A stretch of DNA of 64,000 nucleotides from assembly GCF_000620045.1 (NCBI RefSeq), contig NZ_JHVH01000008.1:83900-147899 (forward strand), written 5' to 3'. The translations under genes were made by a program, and so were the position numbers. Under the pieces are notes generated by a model. That model searched no databases and was not told the origin of the DNA. It saw only the letters and a list, made by a program, of their open reading frames with translations. This document shows positions 48,530 through 59,597 of this stretch, piece by piece. This stretch comes from Halomonas halodenitrificans DSM 735 (lineage in GTDB: Bacteria > Pseudomonadota > Gammaproteobacteria > Pseudomonadales > Halomonadaceae). Numbering within the stretch: position 1 is the first letter of the stretch; the number at the start of each line of letters is the position of its first letter.

Positions 48530-49540
48530 ATGCCGACCAAGACACTCAGCCAGCGCCTGACCTTGACCACCTTGACCGCGGCGGCGCTCGTCTCGAGCCC
48601 GCTCTCTCTGGCCTATGACGGCGACAGCTATACACTGCGTCTTGCCCATGTGGTCAATACCGAAGACACCTATCACATTGCAGCAGACCACTTTCGCCGC
48701 TATCTGGAAGAGGAATCCTCTGGCAATATCGAGGTGGAGATCTTCCCGAATGCCAGCCTCGGCGACGAGCGCACGCTCCTCGAAGGGATGCAGATCGGCA
48801 CCGTGGACATGGGCGTCATTACCAACGGGCCAGTGGCCAACTTCGCGCCGGAATTCTCGGTTTTCGAACTGCCTTTTCTCTTCCCCTCCGCGGAATCGGC
48901 CTACGCCATTCTCGATGGGGATATAGGCCAGGCATTGCTGGACCGACTCGGGGAAGTCAACCTGAAGGGGCTCGCCTATGCCGAGCGCGGCTTTCGCAAC
49001 GTGACCAACAGCCAGCAGGCGGTGCACGGGCCGGAAGACCTCGAGGGCCTGAAGCTGCGCGTGGTCGAGAACGAAGTCTATGTCGATACCTTTCGCACCC
49101 TGGGCGCCAACGCCGTCCCGATGGCCTGGACGGAAGCGCTGACCGCGCTGCAGCAGGGCACCATCGACGGCCAGGAAAACCCGATCAACGCCATCCATGC
49201 CTTTAATCTGGCCGAGACCCAGTCACACCTCTCGATGACTCGACATATCTACGCGCCTGCCGTCTTTATCATGGGCATGCCAGTATGGCAACAGCTCGAC
49301 GACAGCGCTCAGGCACTGGTGCTGGAAGCCGCGCGAAAGGCCTCCGCCTACGCTCGTGAACAAAACAGCGCCATGCAGAACGCACAGCTCGACGAGCTCC
49401 GCGACGCCGGCATGGCCGTGGTAGAAGACCCCGACCGCGAAGCCTTCCGGGACGCCGTGGAGCCGGTCTATGAAAAATATGGCCCCCGCTTCGACGACAT
49501 CCTGCCGCGCATTCGCGAGGCACTGCAAAAGATGCAATGA
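48530..49540 (+). CDS. TRAP transporter substrate-binding protein DctP (copy 2, orphan)
   Basis: A 336-residue paralogue of the DctP at 43069, alike from start to end, including PNASLGDERTLLEGMQIGTVDMG and AWTEALTALQQGTIDGQENP. Signal peptide about 1-28. ATG at 48530 is chosen because AGGA lies before it and the signal peptide begins there; an upstream frame to 48413 is not supported. No DctQ or DctM follows, so it probably shares the transport pair at 44065-45854, adding another ligand or affinity. Confidence 0.9.
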   Translation: MPTKTLSQRLTLTTLTAAALVSSPLSLAYDGDSYTLRLAHVVNTEDTYHIAADHFRRYLEEESSGNIEVEIFPNASLGDERTLLEGMQIGTVDMGVITNGPVANFAPEFSVFELPFLFPSAESAYAILDGDIGQALLDRLGEVNLKGLAYAERGFRNVTNSQQAVHGPEDLEGLKLRVVENEVYVDTFRTLGANAVPMAWTEALTALQQGTIDGQENPINAIHAFNLAETQSHLSMTRHIYAPAVFIMGMPVWQQLDDSAQALVLEAARKASAYAREQNSAMQNAQLDELRDAGMAVVEDPDREAFRDAVEPVYEKYGPRFDDILPRIREALQKMQ

Positions 49541-49645
49541 GGCGAGGAAATCGGTCGGCCCGGTACGGCATTCGGCACTTGCCCTGGGGCGCCATCGGGC
49601 GGCAGCATGCTGGATCAACCGATCACTGCTCTATGGGAGCCTTCC

Positions 49646-49840
49646 ATGACACGCTTGCCGATTTTTCTCTGTGCGCTATCGATGACGGTGCTCGCCGGCT
49701 GCACGACCTACACCTACCCGGATCGCGACAATGAGACGGTCTGGGGCGTACCCACAGACGACGAGACCCTGACGCGCGATGAGCGGGAAAATGCGCCGCC
49801 TCGCTACCGTGAGCCCGGCGAGGTACCCGAGGCCCGCTAA
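49646..49840 (+). CDS. Small lipoprotein of unknown function
   Basis: A 64-residue protein with a lipoprotein signal: basic start, hydrophobic core and lipobox LAGC (about 16-19). The mature part (about 45 residues) is acidic and polar, without a known domain. GGGAG lies about six bases before the ATG. It runs into the methyltransferase gene tail to tail, sharing a CTAA at 49837-49840. Confidence 0.72.
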   Translation: MTRLPIFLCALSMTVLAGCTTYTYPDRDNETVWGVPTDDETLTRDERENAPPRYREPGEVPEAR

Positions 49841-50442
49841 TCGCGGACGAACAGCACGCCAAGATTATTGGCGGGCATCTCGACCGTGGCCTGGAGGCGC
49901 AGCCCGTGGCCCTCGGCTTCGGCCACGACCCGCGTAAGGTCGCGCACGCCCCAGCGGGGATCACGGCGGCGCAGGTCGGCATCGAAGGCGGCATTGCTGG
50001 GGGCGGTGTGGTCCGCGCCGCGACGGTAGGGGCCATAGAGGCAGAGCACCCCGCCACGCACGAGCCGCTCACCGGCGCGGGCCATCAGGGCCTCGGTCAC
50101 CGCCCAGGGCGAGATATGGATCAGGTTGATCGCCACGATCGCCTCGAAGGGCCCCGCCGGCCAGGTGTCGGCGGCGGTGGCGTCGAGGCGTAGTGGTTCG
50201 GCCAGGTTGGCCAGACCCGCCTGGTCACGCCAGGCGGCGATGGACGCCAGGGCCCCGGGCGTCGGATCGCTGGGCTGCCACATCCAGCCCGGCATGGCGG
50301 TCGCACAGTGCACGGCATGTTCGCCGCTACCGCTGGCCAGCTCCAGCACGCGCGCGCGTTCGGGCAGGGCCTCTTGCAGCACCTCGAGAATCGGCTGGCG
50401 GTTGCGCGCCGCGGCCGGGGTATAACGGCGTGGATCGGTCAT
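49837..50442 (-). CDS. DUF938 SAM-dependent methyltransferase
   Basis: A 201-residue class I methyltransferase. The start RYTPAAARNRQPILEVLQ and the SAM-binding glycine motif LELASGSGEHA (about 34-44) identify the DUF938 family; NLIHISPW and YGPYRRGADHTAPSN follow. The methyl acceptor is unknown. It starts about 30 bases before the stop of rluF but on the same strand. Confidence 0.88.
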   Translation of the reverse strand: MTDPRRYTPAAARNRQPILEVLQEALPERARVLELASGSGEHAVHCATAMPGWMWQPSDPTPGALASIAAWRDQAGLANLAEPLRLDATAADTWPAGPFEAIVAINLIHISPWAVTEALMARAGERLVRGGVLCLYGPYRRGADHTAPSNAAFDADLRRRDPRWGVRDLTRVVAEAEGHGLRLQATVEMPANNLGVLFVRD

Positions 50443-50472
50443 ATCGGTATTCCATGGATGTGAAGCGAGAGA

Positions 50473-51561
50473 CTACTTCTTCTTGCCCCGGGGTTTGGCC
50501 CCCGGCCCTGCCGCCTTGGCGCGGGAACCGGAGGGACGCCCGCCCTTGGGCTTGGGGCCGGGCTGTTTCGCCGCAGGCTTTTTCGCGGCGGCCTTCTTGC
50601 CCCCCGGCGTCTTGCCGGGTGCCACGCCCTTCTCCCCGGCCTTGCGCCTGGGTGGCTTGCCGCCGGTGGACTTGCCCTTGCCGGGCTTGCCCTCACCGGA
50701 CTTGCCGGGCTTATGGGGCCGACCGCCTTCGCCCCCGGCGGTGGCTCGCTGTCGAGTCCCCGCCTTGCCCGACGGCTTGCCGGCACCACCGCCCTTGCGG
50801 CGTGCCGTCCGGCGCCCGGCCGACGGGTCCTCGGAGGCGGAGCCTTCGGTCATGGCCAGTATCGTCGCCACCTCGTCGGGCGTCAGGTCACGCCAGTCCC
50901 CCGTGGCCAGCCCCTTGAGCGACACATTCATGATGCGGATGCGCTCCAGCCTCGTCACCTCATAGTCGAACACCTCGCACATCCGGCGAATCTGGCGGTT
51001 CAGCCCCTGGACCAGCGTGATGTTGAAGACGAAGCGCGACTCCTTGACCACCCGGCACTTCTTGGTGATCTCGCCGAGGATCGGCACGCCGCCGGCCATG
51101 CCGGCGATAAACTCGTCGGTAATCGGCTTGTTGACGGTGACCCGGTACTCCTTCTCGTGATTATTGCTGGCACGCAGAATACGGTTGACCAGGTCGCCGT
51201 TATTGGTCAGGAAGATCAGTCCCTGGGAGTCCTTGTCCAGGCGGCCGATGGGAAATATGCGGGTACCGTGTTTGACGAAGTCGACGATATTGGCCTTTTC
51301 GTCGGGGTCCGTGGTGCTGACGATGCCCACCGGCTTGTTGAGGGCGATAAACACCTGGTCCTCGTCCTCCAGCGCCAGGGGCTCGACGACCTGGCCGTTG
51401 ACCTTGACCACGCTGCCGGGCACGACCCGGTCGCCGGGGGTGGCCCGCTGCCCATCGATGCGCACATTGCCCTGCTCGATGTATCGGTCGGCCTCTCGCC
51501 GCGAGCACATGCCGCTTTCGCTGATGTACTTGTTGATTCGTTTGGAGAGGGTCTGGGCCAT
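50473..51561 (-). CDS. rluF: 23S rRNA pseudouridine synthase RluF-type, with long basic tail
   Basis: A 362-residue protein. An N-terminal S4 RNA-binding domain (about 8-66) is followed by the RsuA-family catalytic domain with D109 in [10 protein letters not shown]. Among family members RluF (E. coli U2604) fits best. Residues from about 240 to 362 are a Lys/Gly/Pro/Arg-rich, unstructured tail, not needed for catalysis, probably for RNA binding. ATG at 51559-51561 is the start; the longer frame upstream crosses the tandem repeat region and lacks support. RluB is an alternative. Confidence 0.87.
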   Translation of the reverse strand: MAQTLSKRINKYISESGMCSRREADRYIEQGNVRIDGQRATPGDRVVPGSVVKVNGQVVEPLALEDEDQVFIALNKPVGIVSTTDPDEKANIVDFVKHGTRIFPIGRLDKDSQGLIFLTNNGDLVNRILRASNNHEKEYRVTVNKPITDEFIAGMAGGVPILGEITKKCRVVKESRFVFNITLVQGLNRQIRRMCEVFDYEVTRLERIRIMNVSLKGLATGDWRDLTPDEVATILAMTEGSASEDPSAGRRTARRKGGGAGKPSGKAGTRQRATAGGEGGRPHKPGKSGEGKPGKGKSTGGKPPRRKAGEKGVAPGKTPGGKKAAAKKPAAKQPGPKPKGGRPSGSRAKAAGPGAKPRGKKK

Positions 51562-51645
51562 GGGAGTGCATCCGAGCGTAAGGGTGAAGGGGATCGAGGC
51601 GACGGCCCACCAGTTTAAGGGCCCGGCCAGGCGACGGCCAGCCAT

Positions 51646-51689
51646 GCCCGGCATCCGGCCGGTATCAGCCCGGCATCCGGCCGGTATCA
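51646..51689. repeat. 22-base perfect tandem duplication
   Basis: Bases 51646-51667 are repeated exactly at 51668-51689 (unit begins GCCCGGCATCCGG). It lies upstream of rluF and downstream of ychJ, in what would be the rluF promoter region. Confidence 0.9.
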
Positions 51690-51701
51690 GACGGGGCGAT
51701 G

Positions 51702-52160
51702 TTAGCCCAGGTCGCAGCAGCGCTTGAACTTGCGCCCGCTACCGCAGGGGCAGGCGTCGTTGCGACCGGGCTTCAGGCGCGACACCGTCGGCCGGCCATC
51801 CAGGTAGCGCCAGCGGCCATCGTCCCGGCGAAATTCCGAGGCCTCTTCCAGCACCCCGTAGTCGTGCCCCTCGCGGAAGGTGGCACGAAATTCCACCCAG
51901 CCCCGGTCGCCCTGCTCGCCGCTGTGCAACACCTCCAGCCCCAGCCACTGGGTGGCGTCATCCGCCCCCAGCTCGGCGGGACGGGTATCGGGGTGCCAGC
52001 TGGCCAGGAGGTAATCCGTACGCTTCAGCACGAAGGCGCTGTAGCGCGAACGCATCAGGGCCGCCGGCGTGGGGGCAGGCGCCCCGTCATGATAACGCCC
52101 ACAGCATTCGGCCAACGGCCTGGCACTGCCACAGGGACAGGAAATAGATGCGCTCGACAT
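51702..52160 (-). CDS. YchJ-family protein with SEC-C motifs
   Basis: A 152-residue protein, equal in length to E. coli YchJ. Zinc-binding cysteine clusters sit at both ends: [17 protein letters not shown] near the start, and [13 protein letters not shown] at the end (SEC-C motif). The middle is an NTF2-like domain ([18 protein letters not shown]). Function unknown. ATG at 52158-52160 is used; a longer open frame upstream lacks a signal. Confidence 0.9.
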   Translation of the reverse strand: MSSASISCPCGSARPLAECCGRYHDGAPAPTPAALMRSRYSAFVLKRTDYLLASWHPDTRPAELGADDATQWLGLEVLHSGEQGDRGWVEFRATFREGHDYGVLEEASEFRRDDGRWRYLDGRPTVSRLKPGRNDACPCGSGRKFKRCCDLG

Positions 52161-52290
52161 TGCGGCTCCTGCTGGAGGGGGTAATGGCGGCATCTTAACA
52201 AGGCAGGCCACGCGACTCGATCGATAACGACGATCCTGCTTGGTCGGTAACGGCGATCCTGATAGCAGCATCCCTGCCTGTCGACGCCGC

Positions 52291-54723
52291 CTAGCCCCGG
52301 CGCCGTGTACGGGCGGTGGCCTCGGCGGTCAGGGGGTCCTCAGGCCAGGGATGCTTGGGATAGCGACCGCGCATCTCGCGGCGCACCTGGGCGTAGCTCC
52401 CCGCCCAGAAGCTGGCCAGGTCGGTGGTGACCTGCAGTGGGCGCCGCGCCGGCGAGAGCAGGTGCAACAGCACCGCCTCCCGCCCATCGGCGACCCGCGG
52501 CGAGGCGTGCCAGCCGAAGCACTCCTGCAGCTTCACCGCCAGCACCGGCGGCTTGCCCTCCAGGCAGGGGGCATAGTCGATCCGATGGCTGGCGCCGCTG
52601 GGCACGGCCAGGCGCTCCGGGGCCAGCTCATCGAGACGCGCGCGCAGCGGCCACGCCAGGGTGTCCAGCAGCAGGCGGGCCAGGGGCAGGCGCTCCACGG
52701 CGTCCAGGCGGCGGATGCCATGGAGGTGCGGCCCCAGCCAGTCATCGAGGCTCTCGAGCAACGCCGCCTCGGAGGCCTCGGGCCAGTCATCGCCCAGGGT
52801 GCGTCGCAGCAGCGCCAGGCGGCCGCGCAACTGGGTGAGCGCCTCGCTATCCGGAAGCCCGCGACGGCGCAGGGCATCGAGCAGGGCATCGCGCACCGCC
52901 TCCGGCGGCATCGTCTGGAGGGCCCGCCGCTCGAGCACCACGGCCCCCAGACCCCGCACCTCTTCGCCCTTCAGGCCGCCCAGGTCGTCGGACCATTCGA
53001 GACGCGTGCGCCACTCGGCGCATTCGGGATAGAGCGCTTCCAGCCGCTCCCGGGAGAGCGCCACGCCGCGGAAGATTCGCGCCCCGCTGGCCTCCCCGGA
53101 GAGCTCGGCGGCCACCAGGAGACAGGCATGGCCCAGGGGGTGGCCCTCGGGCAGGGTCGCCAGCCCTCCGCCGGCCAGGCGAAAGCGACCCGGGGCCTCG
53201 AGGCGCTGGGCAATACGCTCCGGGTAGGCGATGGCCAGCAGCTCGCCCAGCGGCGCCGAATCGGACACCTCGAGGGGCACCCGGGCGATGCGGGCCAGAC
53301 GCTCGGCCTCTCGGCGCCACTGGCGGTGGGCCCGGGGCTCACGCAACCGTGACTGCAGCATGCGCTCCAGGTCACGCTCCGGGTCGACACCGCGCTCCTC
53401 CAGCAGTGCCACCAGGGCACAGGCCAATGCCAGCGCCTCGCGCCGTGCGGCACGCTCGAGCATCGCCGCCAGGCGGGGATGCGTCGGCCAGCGCGACGCG
53501 GCGCGCCCCAGTTCGGTGAGATGAGCGCCAGCGTCCAGCAGCCCCAGGCGACGCAGCAAGTCCTGCCCGGCGGCCAGGGCACCGGCGGGCGGCGGAGTGA
53601 CCCAGGCCAGCCGGCGGGCATCGGTGATGCCCCAGCGCGCCAGCTCGAACGCCAGCGGGGCCAGGTCCGCCTGGCGGATCTCCGGCTCGCCGTGGGGGCT
53701 CATGGGCTGCTCCTCGGCCCACAGCCGAACACAGAGCCCCGGCCCCTGGCGGCCGGCCCGACCGCGGCGCTGGTCGGCACTGGCCCGGTTGACACGGCGG
53801 GTCTCCAGGCGAGTCAGGCCGCTGCGTGGCTGGAACACCGGCACCCGTTCCCGGCCGGCATCCACCACCAGCCGCACGCCGTCCACGGTGACGCTGGATT
53901 CGGCGATGGCGGTGGCCAGCACTACCCGGCGCCGCCCCTCGGGATCCGGACGCAGGGCCCGGCGCTGCTCCTCCAGGGACAGCCTGCCGTGCAGCGCCAG
54001 CACGAGCAGTTCCGGGGCACGCCGGGCCAGTTCCCCCGCCAGGCGGCGTATCTCCGCCACCCCGGGCAGGATCACCAGGGCATCGCCCTGCTGCTCGGCC
54101 ATGGCATCGAGCAGGGCCCTGGCCTGCGACTCAGGGGGCGCGTCCCGGGCGCCGAGCGCTCGGTAGCGTGTCTCGACCGGAAAGGCCCGGCCCGGGCAGT
54201 CGATCACCGGCGTCTCGTGACCCAGCACGCCGAGCAGCGCCTCGACGTCGAGGGTGGCCGACATCACCAAAAGGCGCAGGTCCTCGCGTACCGTCTGGGC
54301 GTCCAGGGCCAGGGCAAGCCCCAGGTCCGCCTCCAGGCTGCGTTCATGAAACTCATCGAAGAGGATCCCGGCCACGCCCTCGAGGAGAGGGTCTTCCTGC
54401 AGCATCCGGGTCAAGACTCCCTGGGTCACCACCTCCAGGCGCGTGGCGGGCCCCACCCGGCTCTCGCCGCGCATTCGATACCCCACCGTCTGCCCGACGC
54501 GCTCGCCCAGTTGCTCGGCCATGAAGCCCGCGGCCAGTCGCGCCGCCACCCGCCGCGGCTCGAGCAGCAGCAGGCGCCCTTCCCGGGCCCAGGGTGCCTC
54601 GAGCAAGGCGAGCGGGACTCGGGTGGTCTTGCCGGCCCCGGGCTCGGCCACCAGCAGCGCACGCGGATGACCGACCAGGGCGTCATGAATCGCCTCGAGA
54701 CGCGTATCGATGGGCAACGTCAT
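52291..54723 (-). CDS. hrpB: ATP-dependent RNA helicase HrpB
   Basis: An 810-residue DEAH/DExH-type helicase, almost the same length as E. coli HrpB (809). Walker A EPGAGKTTR (27-35), the box DEFH (123-126), MSATLD, and a second RecA domain with the QRRGRAGRQGPG box. The C-terminal half holds the HrpB-specific domains. The start is directly before the TetR gene on the same strand. The cellular role of HrpB is poorly known. Confidence 0.95.
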   Translation of the reverse strand: MTLPIDTRLEAIHDALVGHPRALLVAEPGAGKTTRVPLALLEAPWAREGRLLLLEPRRVAARLAAGFMAEQLGERVGQTVGYRMRGESRVGPATRLEVVTQGVLTRMLQEDPLLEGVAGILFDEFHERSLEADLGLALALDAQTVREDLRLLVMSATLDVEALLGVLGHETPVIDCPGRAFPVETRYRALGARDAPPESQARALLDAMAEQQGDALVILPGVAEIRRLAGELARRAPELLVLALHGRLSLEEQRRALRPDPEGRRRVVLATAIAESSVTVDGVRLVVDAGRERVPVFQPRSGLTRLETRRVNRASADQRRGRAGRQGPGLCVRLWAEEQPMSPHGEPEIRQADLAPLAFELARWGITDARRLAWVTPPPAGALAAGQDLLRRLGLLDAGAHLTELGRAASRWPTHPRLAAMLERAARREALALACALVALLEERGVDPERDLERMLQSRLREPRAHRQWRREAERLARIARVPLEVSDSAPLGELLAIAYPERIAQRLEAPGRFRLAGGGLATLPEGHPLGHACLLVAAELSGEASGARIFRGVALSRERLEALYPECAEWRTRLEWSDDLGGLKGEEVRGLGAVVLERRALQTMPPEAVRDALLDALRRRGLPDSEALTQLRGRLALLRRTLGDDWPEASEAALLESLDDWLGPHLHGIRRLDAVERLPLARLLLDTLAWPLRARLDELAPERLAVPSGASHRIDYAPCLEGKPPVLAVKLQECFGWHASPRVADGREAVLLHLLSPARRPLQVTTDLASFWAGSYAQVRREMRGRYPKHPWPEDPLTAEATARTRRRG

Positions 54724-54730
54724 ACGGGAT

Positions 54731-55405
54731 TCAGCGCTCCGACTCGTCGGCCCGGGGCGCCACGCCGCACCCCTTGAGCACCATTCGGGTCAGGAAGACG
54801 GTGATCTCCTCGACGTCGGCGTCGGACAGCGCGTCCCGGTCGGTGATACCCAGCACCTGGGCCTCGAAATCGGCGTAGTGCTGGGTGGCCGACCAGATCA
54901 GGAAGATGAGCCAGACCGGGTCGACCGGGTCCATCAGGCCGCGTTCGGCCCACTGGCGGAAAATCGCCGCGCGGGCCTGGACCCAGTCGCGCAGGTCGCC
55001 GCGCAGATAGTCCTGCAGGAAGGGGGCGCCCGCCAGGATCTCGGCGGCGAACAGCCGCGACCCCTCGGGGTGGCGTCGGGAGAGCTGCATCTTGCTGCGT
55101 ATGAAGGCTTCCAGCACCTCGGCCGGGTCGTCCTCCGCGGAGATATCGTCGAGAAGCGCATTCCAGCGCGCCATCATGCGCTCCAGCAGGCGCACATAGA
55201 GCCCGCGCTTGCTGCCCATGTAGTAAAGCAGGTTGGATTTGGGGAGCCCCGCCTGGGCGGCAATAGCGGCCAGGCTGGCGCCGCGATACCCATGGTTGGC
55301 GAAGACCCGTTCGGCGGCGGCCAGGATCTCTCGCTCATTGCGCTCCCGGGTGGCGCCGTTGCCGTTGTCGGTGCGAACGGAAGCGGCAACATCGCGCTGG
55401 GTCAT
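54731..55405 (-). CDS. TetR-family regulator, RutR-like (purine cluster)
   Basis: A 224-residue TetR-family protein. Helix-turn-helix at about 22-66 (ILAAAERVFANHGYRGASLAAIAAQAGLPKSNLLYYMGSKRGLY), then a helical ligand domain like RutR (YcdC) with TQHYADFEAQV. RutR in E. coli binds TTGACCAnnTGGTCAA and senses uracil or thymine. Start at ATG 55403-55405; the longer frame is not supported. It is divergent from xdhA with a RutR-like palindrome in between. Confidence 0.88.
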   Translation of the reverse strand: MTQRDVAASVRTDNGNGATRERNEREILAAAERVFANHGYRGASLAAIAAQAGLPKSNLLYYMGSKRGLYVRLLERMMARWNALLDDISAEDDPAEVLEAFIRSKMQLSRRHPEGSRLFAAEILAGAPFLQDYLRGDLRDWVQARAAIFRQWAERGLMDPVDPVWLIFLIWSATQHYADFEAQVLGITDRDALSDADVEEITVFLTRMVLKGCGVAPRADESER

Positions 55406-55531
55406 GGGGCTCTCCTGGCCGGTCTGAATGGCAGGAGTTTGCCGCACGCCCGATAGCGGTGCAAACCGTGGGAAGAGCCGACGAACCAGGACTTGCATTC
55501 CTCTCATTCCTGAACCAAGCTGAAATCGAAA

Positions 55532-55547
55532 CTGACCGATTGGTCAA
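55532..55547. promoter_or_regulatory. RutR/TetR-type operator (site 1)
   Basis: CTGACCGATTGGTCAA, an inverted repeat TGACC-N4-GGTCA, lies between the divergent tetR and xdhA genes. It closely matches the RutR consensus TTGACCAnnTGGTCAA. Two more copies flank the permease gene. Confidence 0.8.
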
Positions 55548-55627
55548 GTATCGATTCGAGAATCCCGCGGTAGATATCAATACCGGATTCCACCACCGCC
55601 TGAATGCCAACGACAAGAGACATGGCG

Positions 55628-57164
<1,537 letters not shown>

Positions 57165-57181
<17 letters not shown>

Positions 57182-59597
57182 GCCCCTTCAACGCCGAAAC
57201 GCCTCTCACAATGTTCAGGCCCACGACCCTCAGGCCCACAATGCCCAGGCCCACGAGAGCGCCATCAAGCACGTGACCGGGCGTGCCACCTATATCGATG
57301 ATATCCCGGCCCCGGCGAACTGCCTGCACCTGGCGGTATCGCTCTCGCCGGTGGCCCATGGCCGCGTGGTGGGTCTCGACCTCACCCGCGTCCGCGCGCT
57401 ACCCGGTGTGGTGGATGCCATCGGATTCAACGACGTGCCGGGGCATACCGATATCGGCCCGGTGTTTCCCGGGGACCCGATCTTTATCGACACGGAGATC
57501 AGCTACGCCGGCCAGGCACTGTTTGCGGTCGCCGCCGAGAGTCATCGCGCCGCCCGAGAGGCCGTCAAGGCGGCCCTGGACGCGGGCGTGGTGGAAATCG
57601 ACGAGCAGCCGGCCAGCCTCGACCCGGTGGCCGCCGCCGAGCGCGGTGAGTTCGTGCGCCCCACCCACGTCCAGCAGAGCGGCGACTGGCAGGCGACCCT
57701 GGCCCAGGCACCGCTGACCGTGGCAGGCGAACAGTTTGTCGGCGGCCAGGAGCACTTCTACCTGGAGGGCCAGGCCTGCCTGGTGACCCCCACCGAGGAC
57801 GATGGGGTCATGGTCCATACCTCCAACCAGCACCCCAGCGAGACCCAGAAACTGGTCGCCGAGGTATTGGGGGTACCGCTGCATGCGGTCACCGTGGAGG
57901 TACGCCGCATGGGTGGCGGCTTCGGGGGCAAGGAGACCCAGGCCTCGCCCTGGGCCTGCATGGCGGCCCTGATCAGCCGCCGCACGGGACGCGCCGCCAG
58001 GCTACGCCTGCCCCGCGCCGAGGACATGCGCGCCACCGGCAAGCGTCACCCCTTCCACAACCGTTACCGACTGGGGATCGACGCGGCGGGCGTGATCCAG
58101 GGCGGAGAGCTCACGGTGATCGGCGACTGCGGCTACTCGCCGGACCTCTCCGAGGCGATCGTCGACCGCGCCATGTTCCACGCCGACAACGCCTACTCCC
58201 TGGGTCAGGCCCGGGTCACCGGCCACCGCGCCCGCACCCACTTCGCCTCCAACACCGCCTTTCGTGGCTTCGGTGGCCCCCAGGGCATGATGGTCATCGA
58301 GGCGGCCATGGACGATATCGCCCGCCGCGTCGGCGAGGACCCGCTGACGATTCGCAAGCGCAACCTCTATCGCCAGGAAGACGGGGCCCCCCAGCGGCGC
58401 ACCACTCACTACGGCCAGACGGTGGAACAGCTCGGGCTGTTGCACGAACTGATCGAGCGGCTGGAGACGAGCAGCGATTACTGGCGGCGTCGCCGTGAGA
58501 TCACCGAGTTCAACGCCGAGAGCCCCGTGATCAAGAAGGGGCTGGCGCTGACGCCGGTGAAGTTCGGTATCTCCTTCACCGCCCAGCACCTCAACCAGGC
58601 CGGCGCCCTGCTCCACGTCTATACCGATGGCAGTGTGCAGATCAACCACGGCGGCACCGAGATGGGCCAGGGCCTGCACACCAAGATCTGTCAGGTGGTG
58701 GCCCGCGAGCTGGGGCTGGACCTCGATACAGTGCGCATCACCGCCACGCGCACCGACAAGGTCCCCAACACCTCGCCGACGGCCGCCTCCAGCGGCGCCG
58801 ACCTCAACGGCATGGCCGCCCGGGACGCCTGCCTCAGGCTCAAGGAACGCCTCTTCGACTTCGCCGCCGAGCATCTCCACACGGAACAGGGCCTGGACCG
58901 CGAGGGCATGCGCCTGGAAGCCGGGCACCTGGTGGCCGGCCGCGGCGCAAGCGAACGCCGCATCCCCTGGGGCGAACTGGTCCAGGCGGCCTACTTCGGC
59001 CGGGTGTCGCTTTCCGAGAAGGGCTTCTATGCCACGCCGCTGATTCACTATGACCGCGAAACCGGCAGGGGCCGTCCCTTCTACTATTACGCCTTCGGCG
59101 CCGCCGTGAGCGAGGTCCACGTCGACACCCTGACGGGGGAATACCAGGTATCGCGGGTCGATATCCTTCACGACGTCGGTGACTCGCTGAATCCGGCCAT
59201 CGACATGGGCCAGGTCGAAGGCGGCTTCATCCAGGGCATGGGCTGGCTGACCAGCGAGGAGCTCAGGTGGAACGCCGCCGGGCGCCTGCTCAGCGAGGGC
59301 CCCGCCACCTACAAGATTCCCACCTTCGGCGACCTGCCGCCGGTGTTCAACGTGGAGCTGCTGGAGGGCCATCCGAACTCCATGGCGAGCCTCTACCGCT
59401 CCAAGGCGGTGGGCGAGCCGCCCTTCATGCTGGCCATCTCGGTGTGGTCCGCCCTGCGTGACGCCCTGGCAAGCCTTGTGGACTATCGCGCATCACCGCG
59501 GCTGGATACGCCGGCGACCCCGGAGCGGGTATTGATGGCCGCCGAGGCGCTGCGTGCCCCTGAAGCGAAGGGGCCAAGAGAGGAGAAGGTGACATGA
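57165..59597 (+). CDS. xdhB: Xanthine dehydrogenase large (molybdopterin) subunit XdhB
   Basis: An 810-residue catalytic subunit that hydroxylates hypoxanthine and xanthine toward urate at the molybdenum centre. Motifs: QEHFYLEGQ, GGGFGGKET, RGFGGPQGM and SSGADLNG; the catalytic glutamate is E751 in VGEPPFML. ATG at 57165 has GGGAGGT upstream and overlaps the xdhA end by 17 bases. A short QAH repeat lies near the start (CAGGCCCAC at 57216, 57231 and 57246). Confidence 0.94.
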
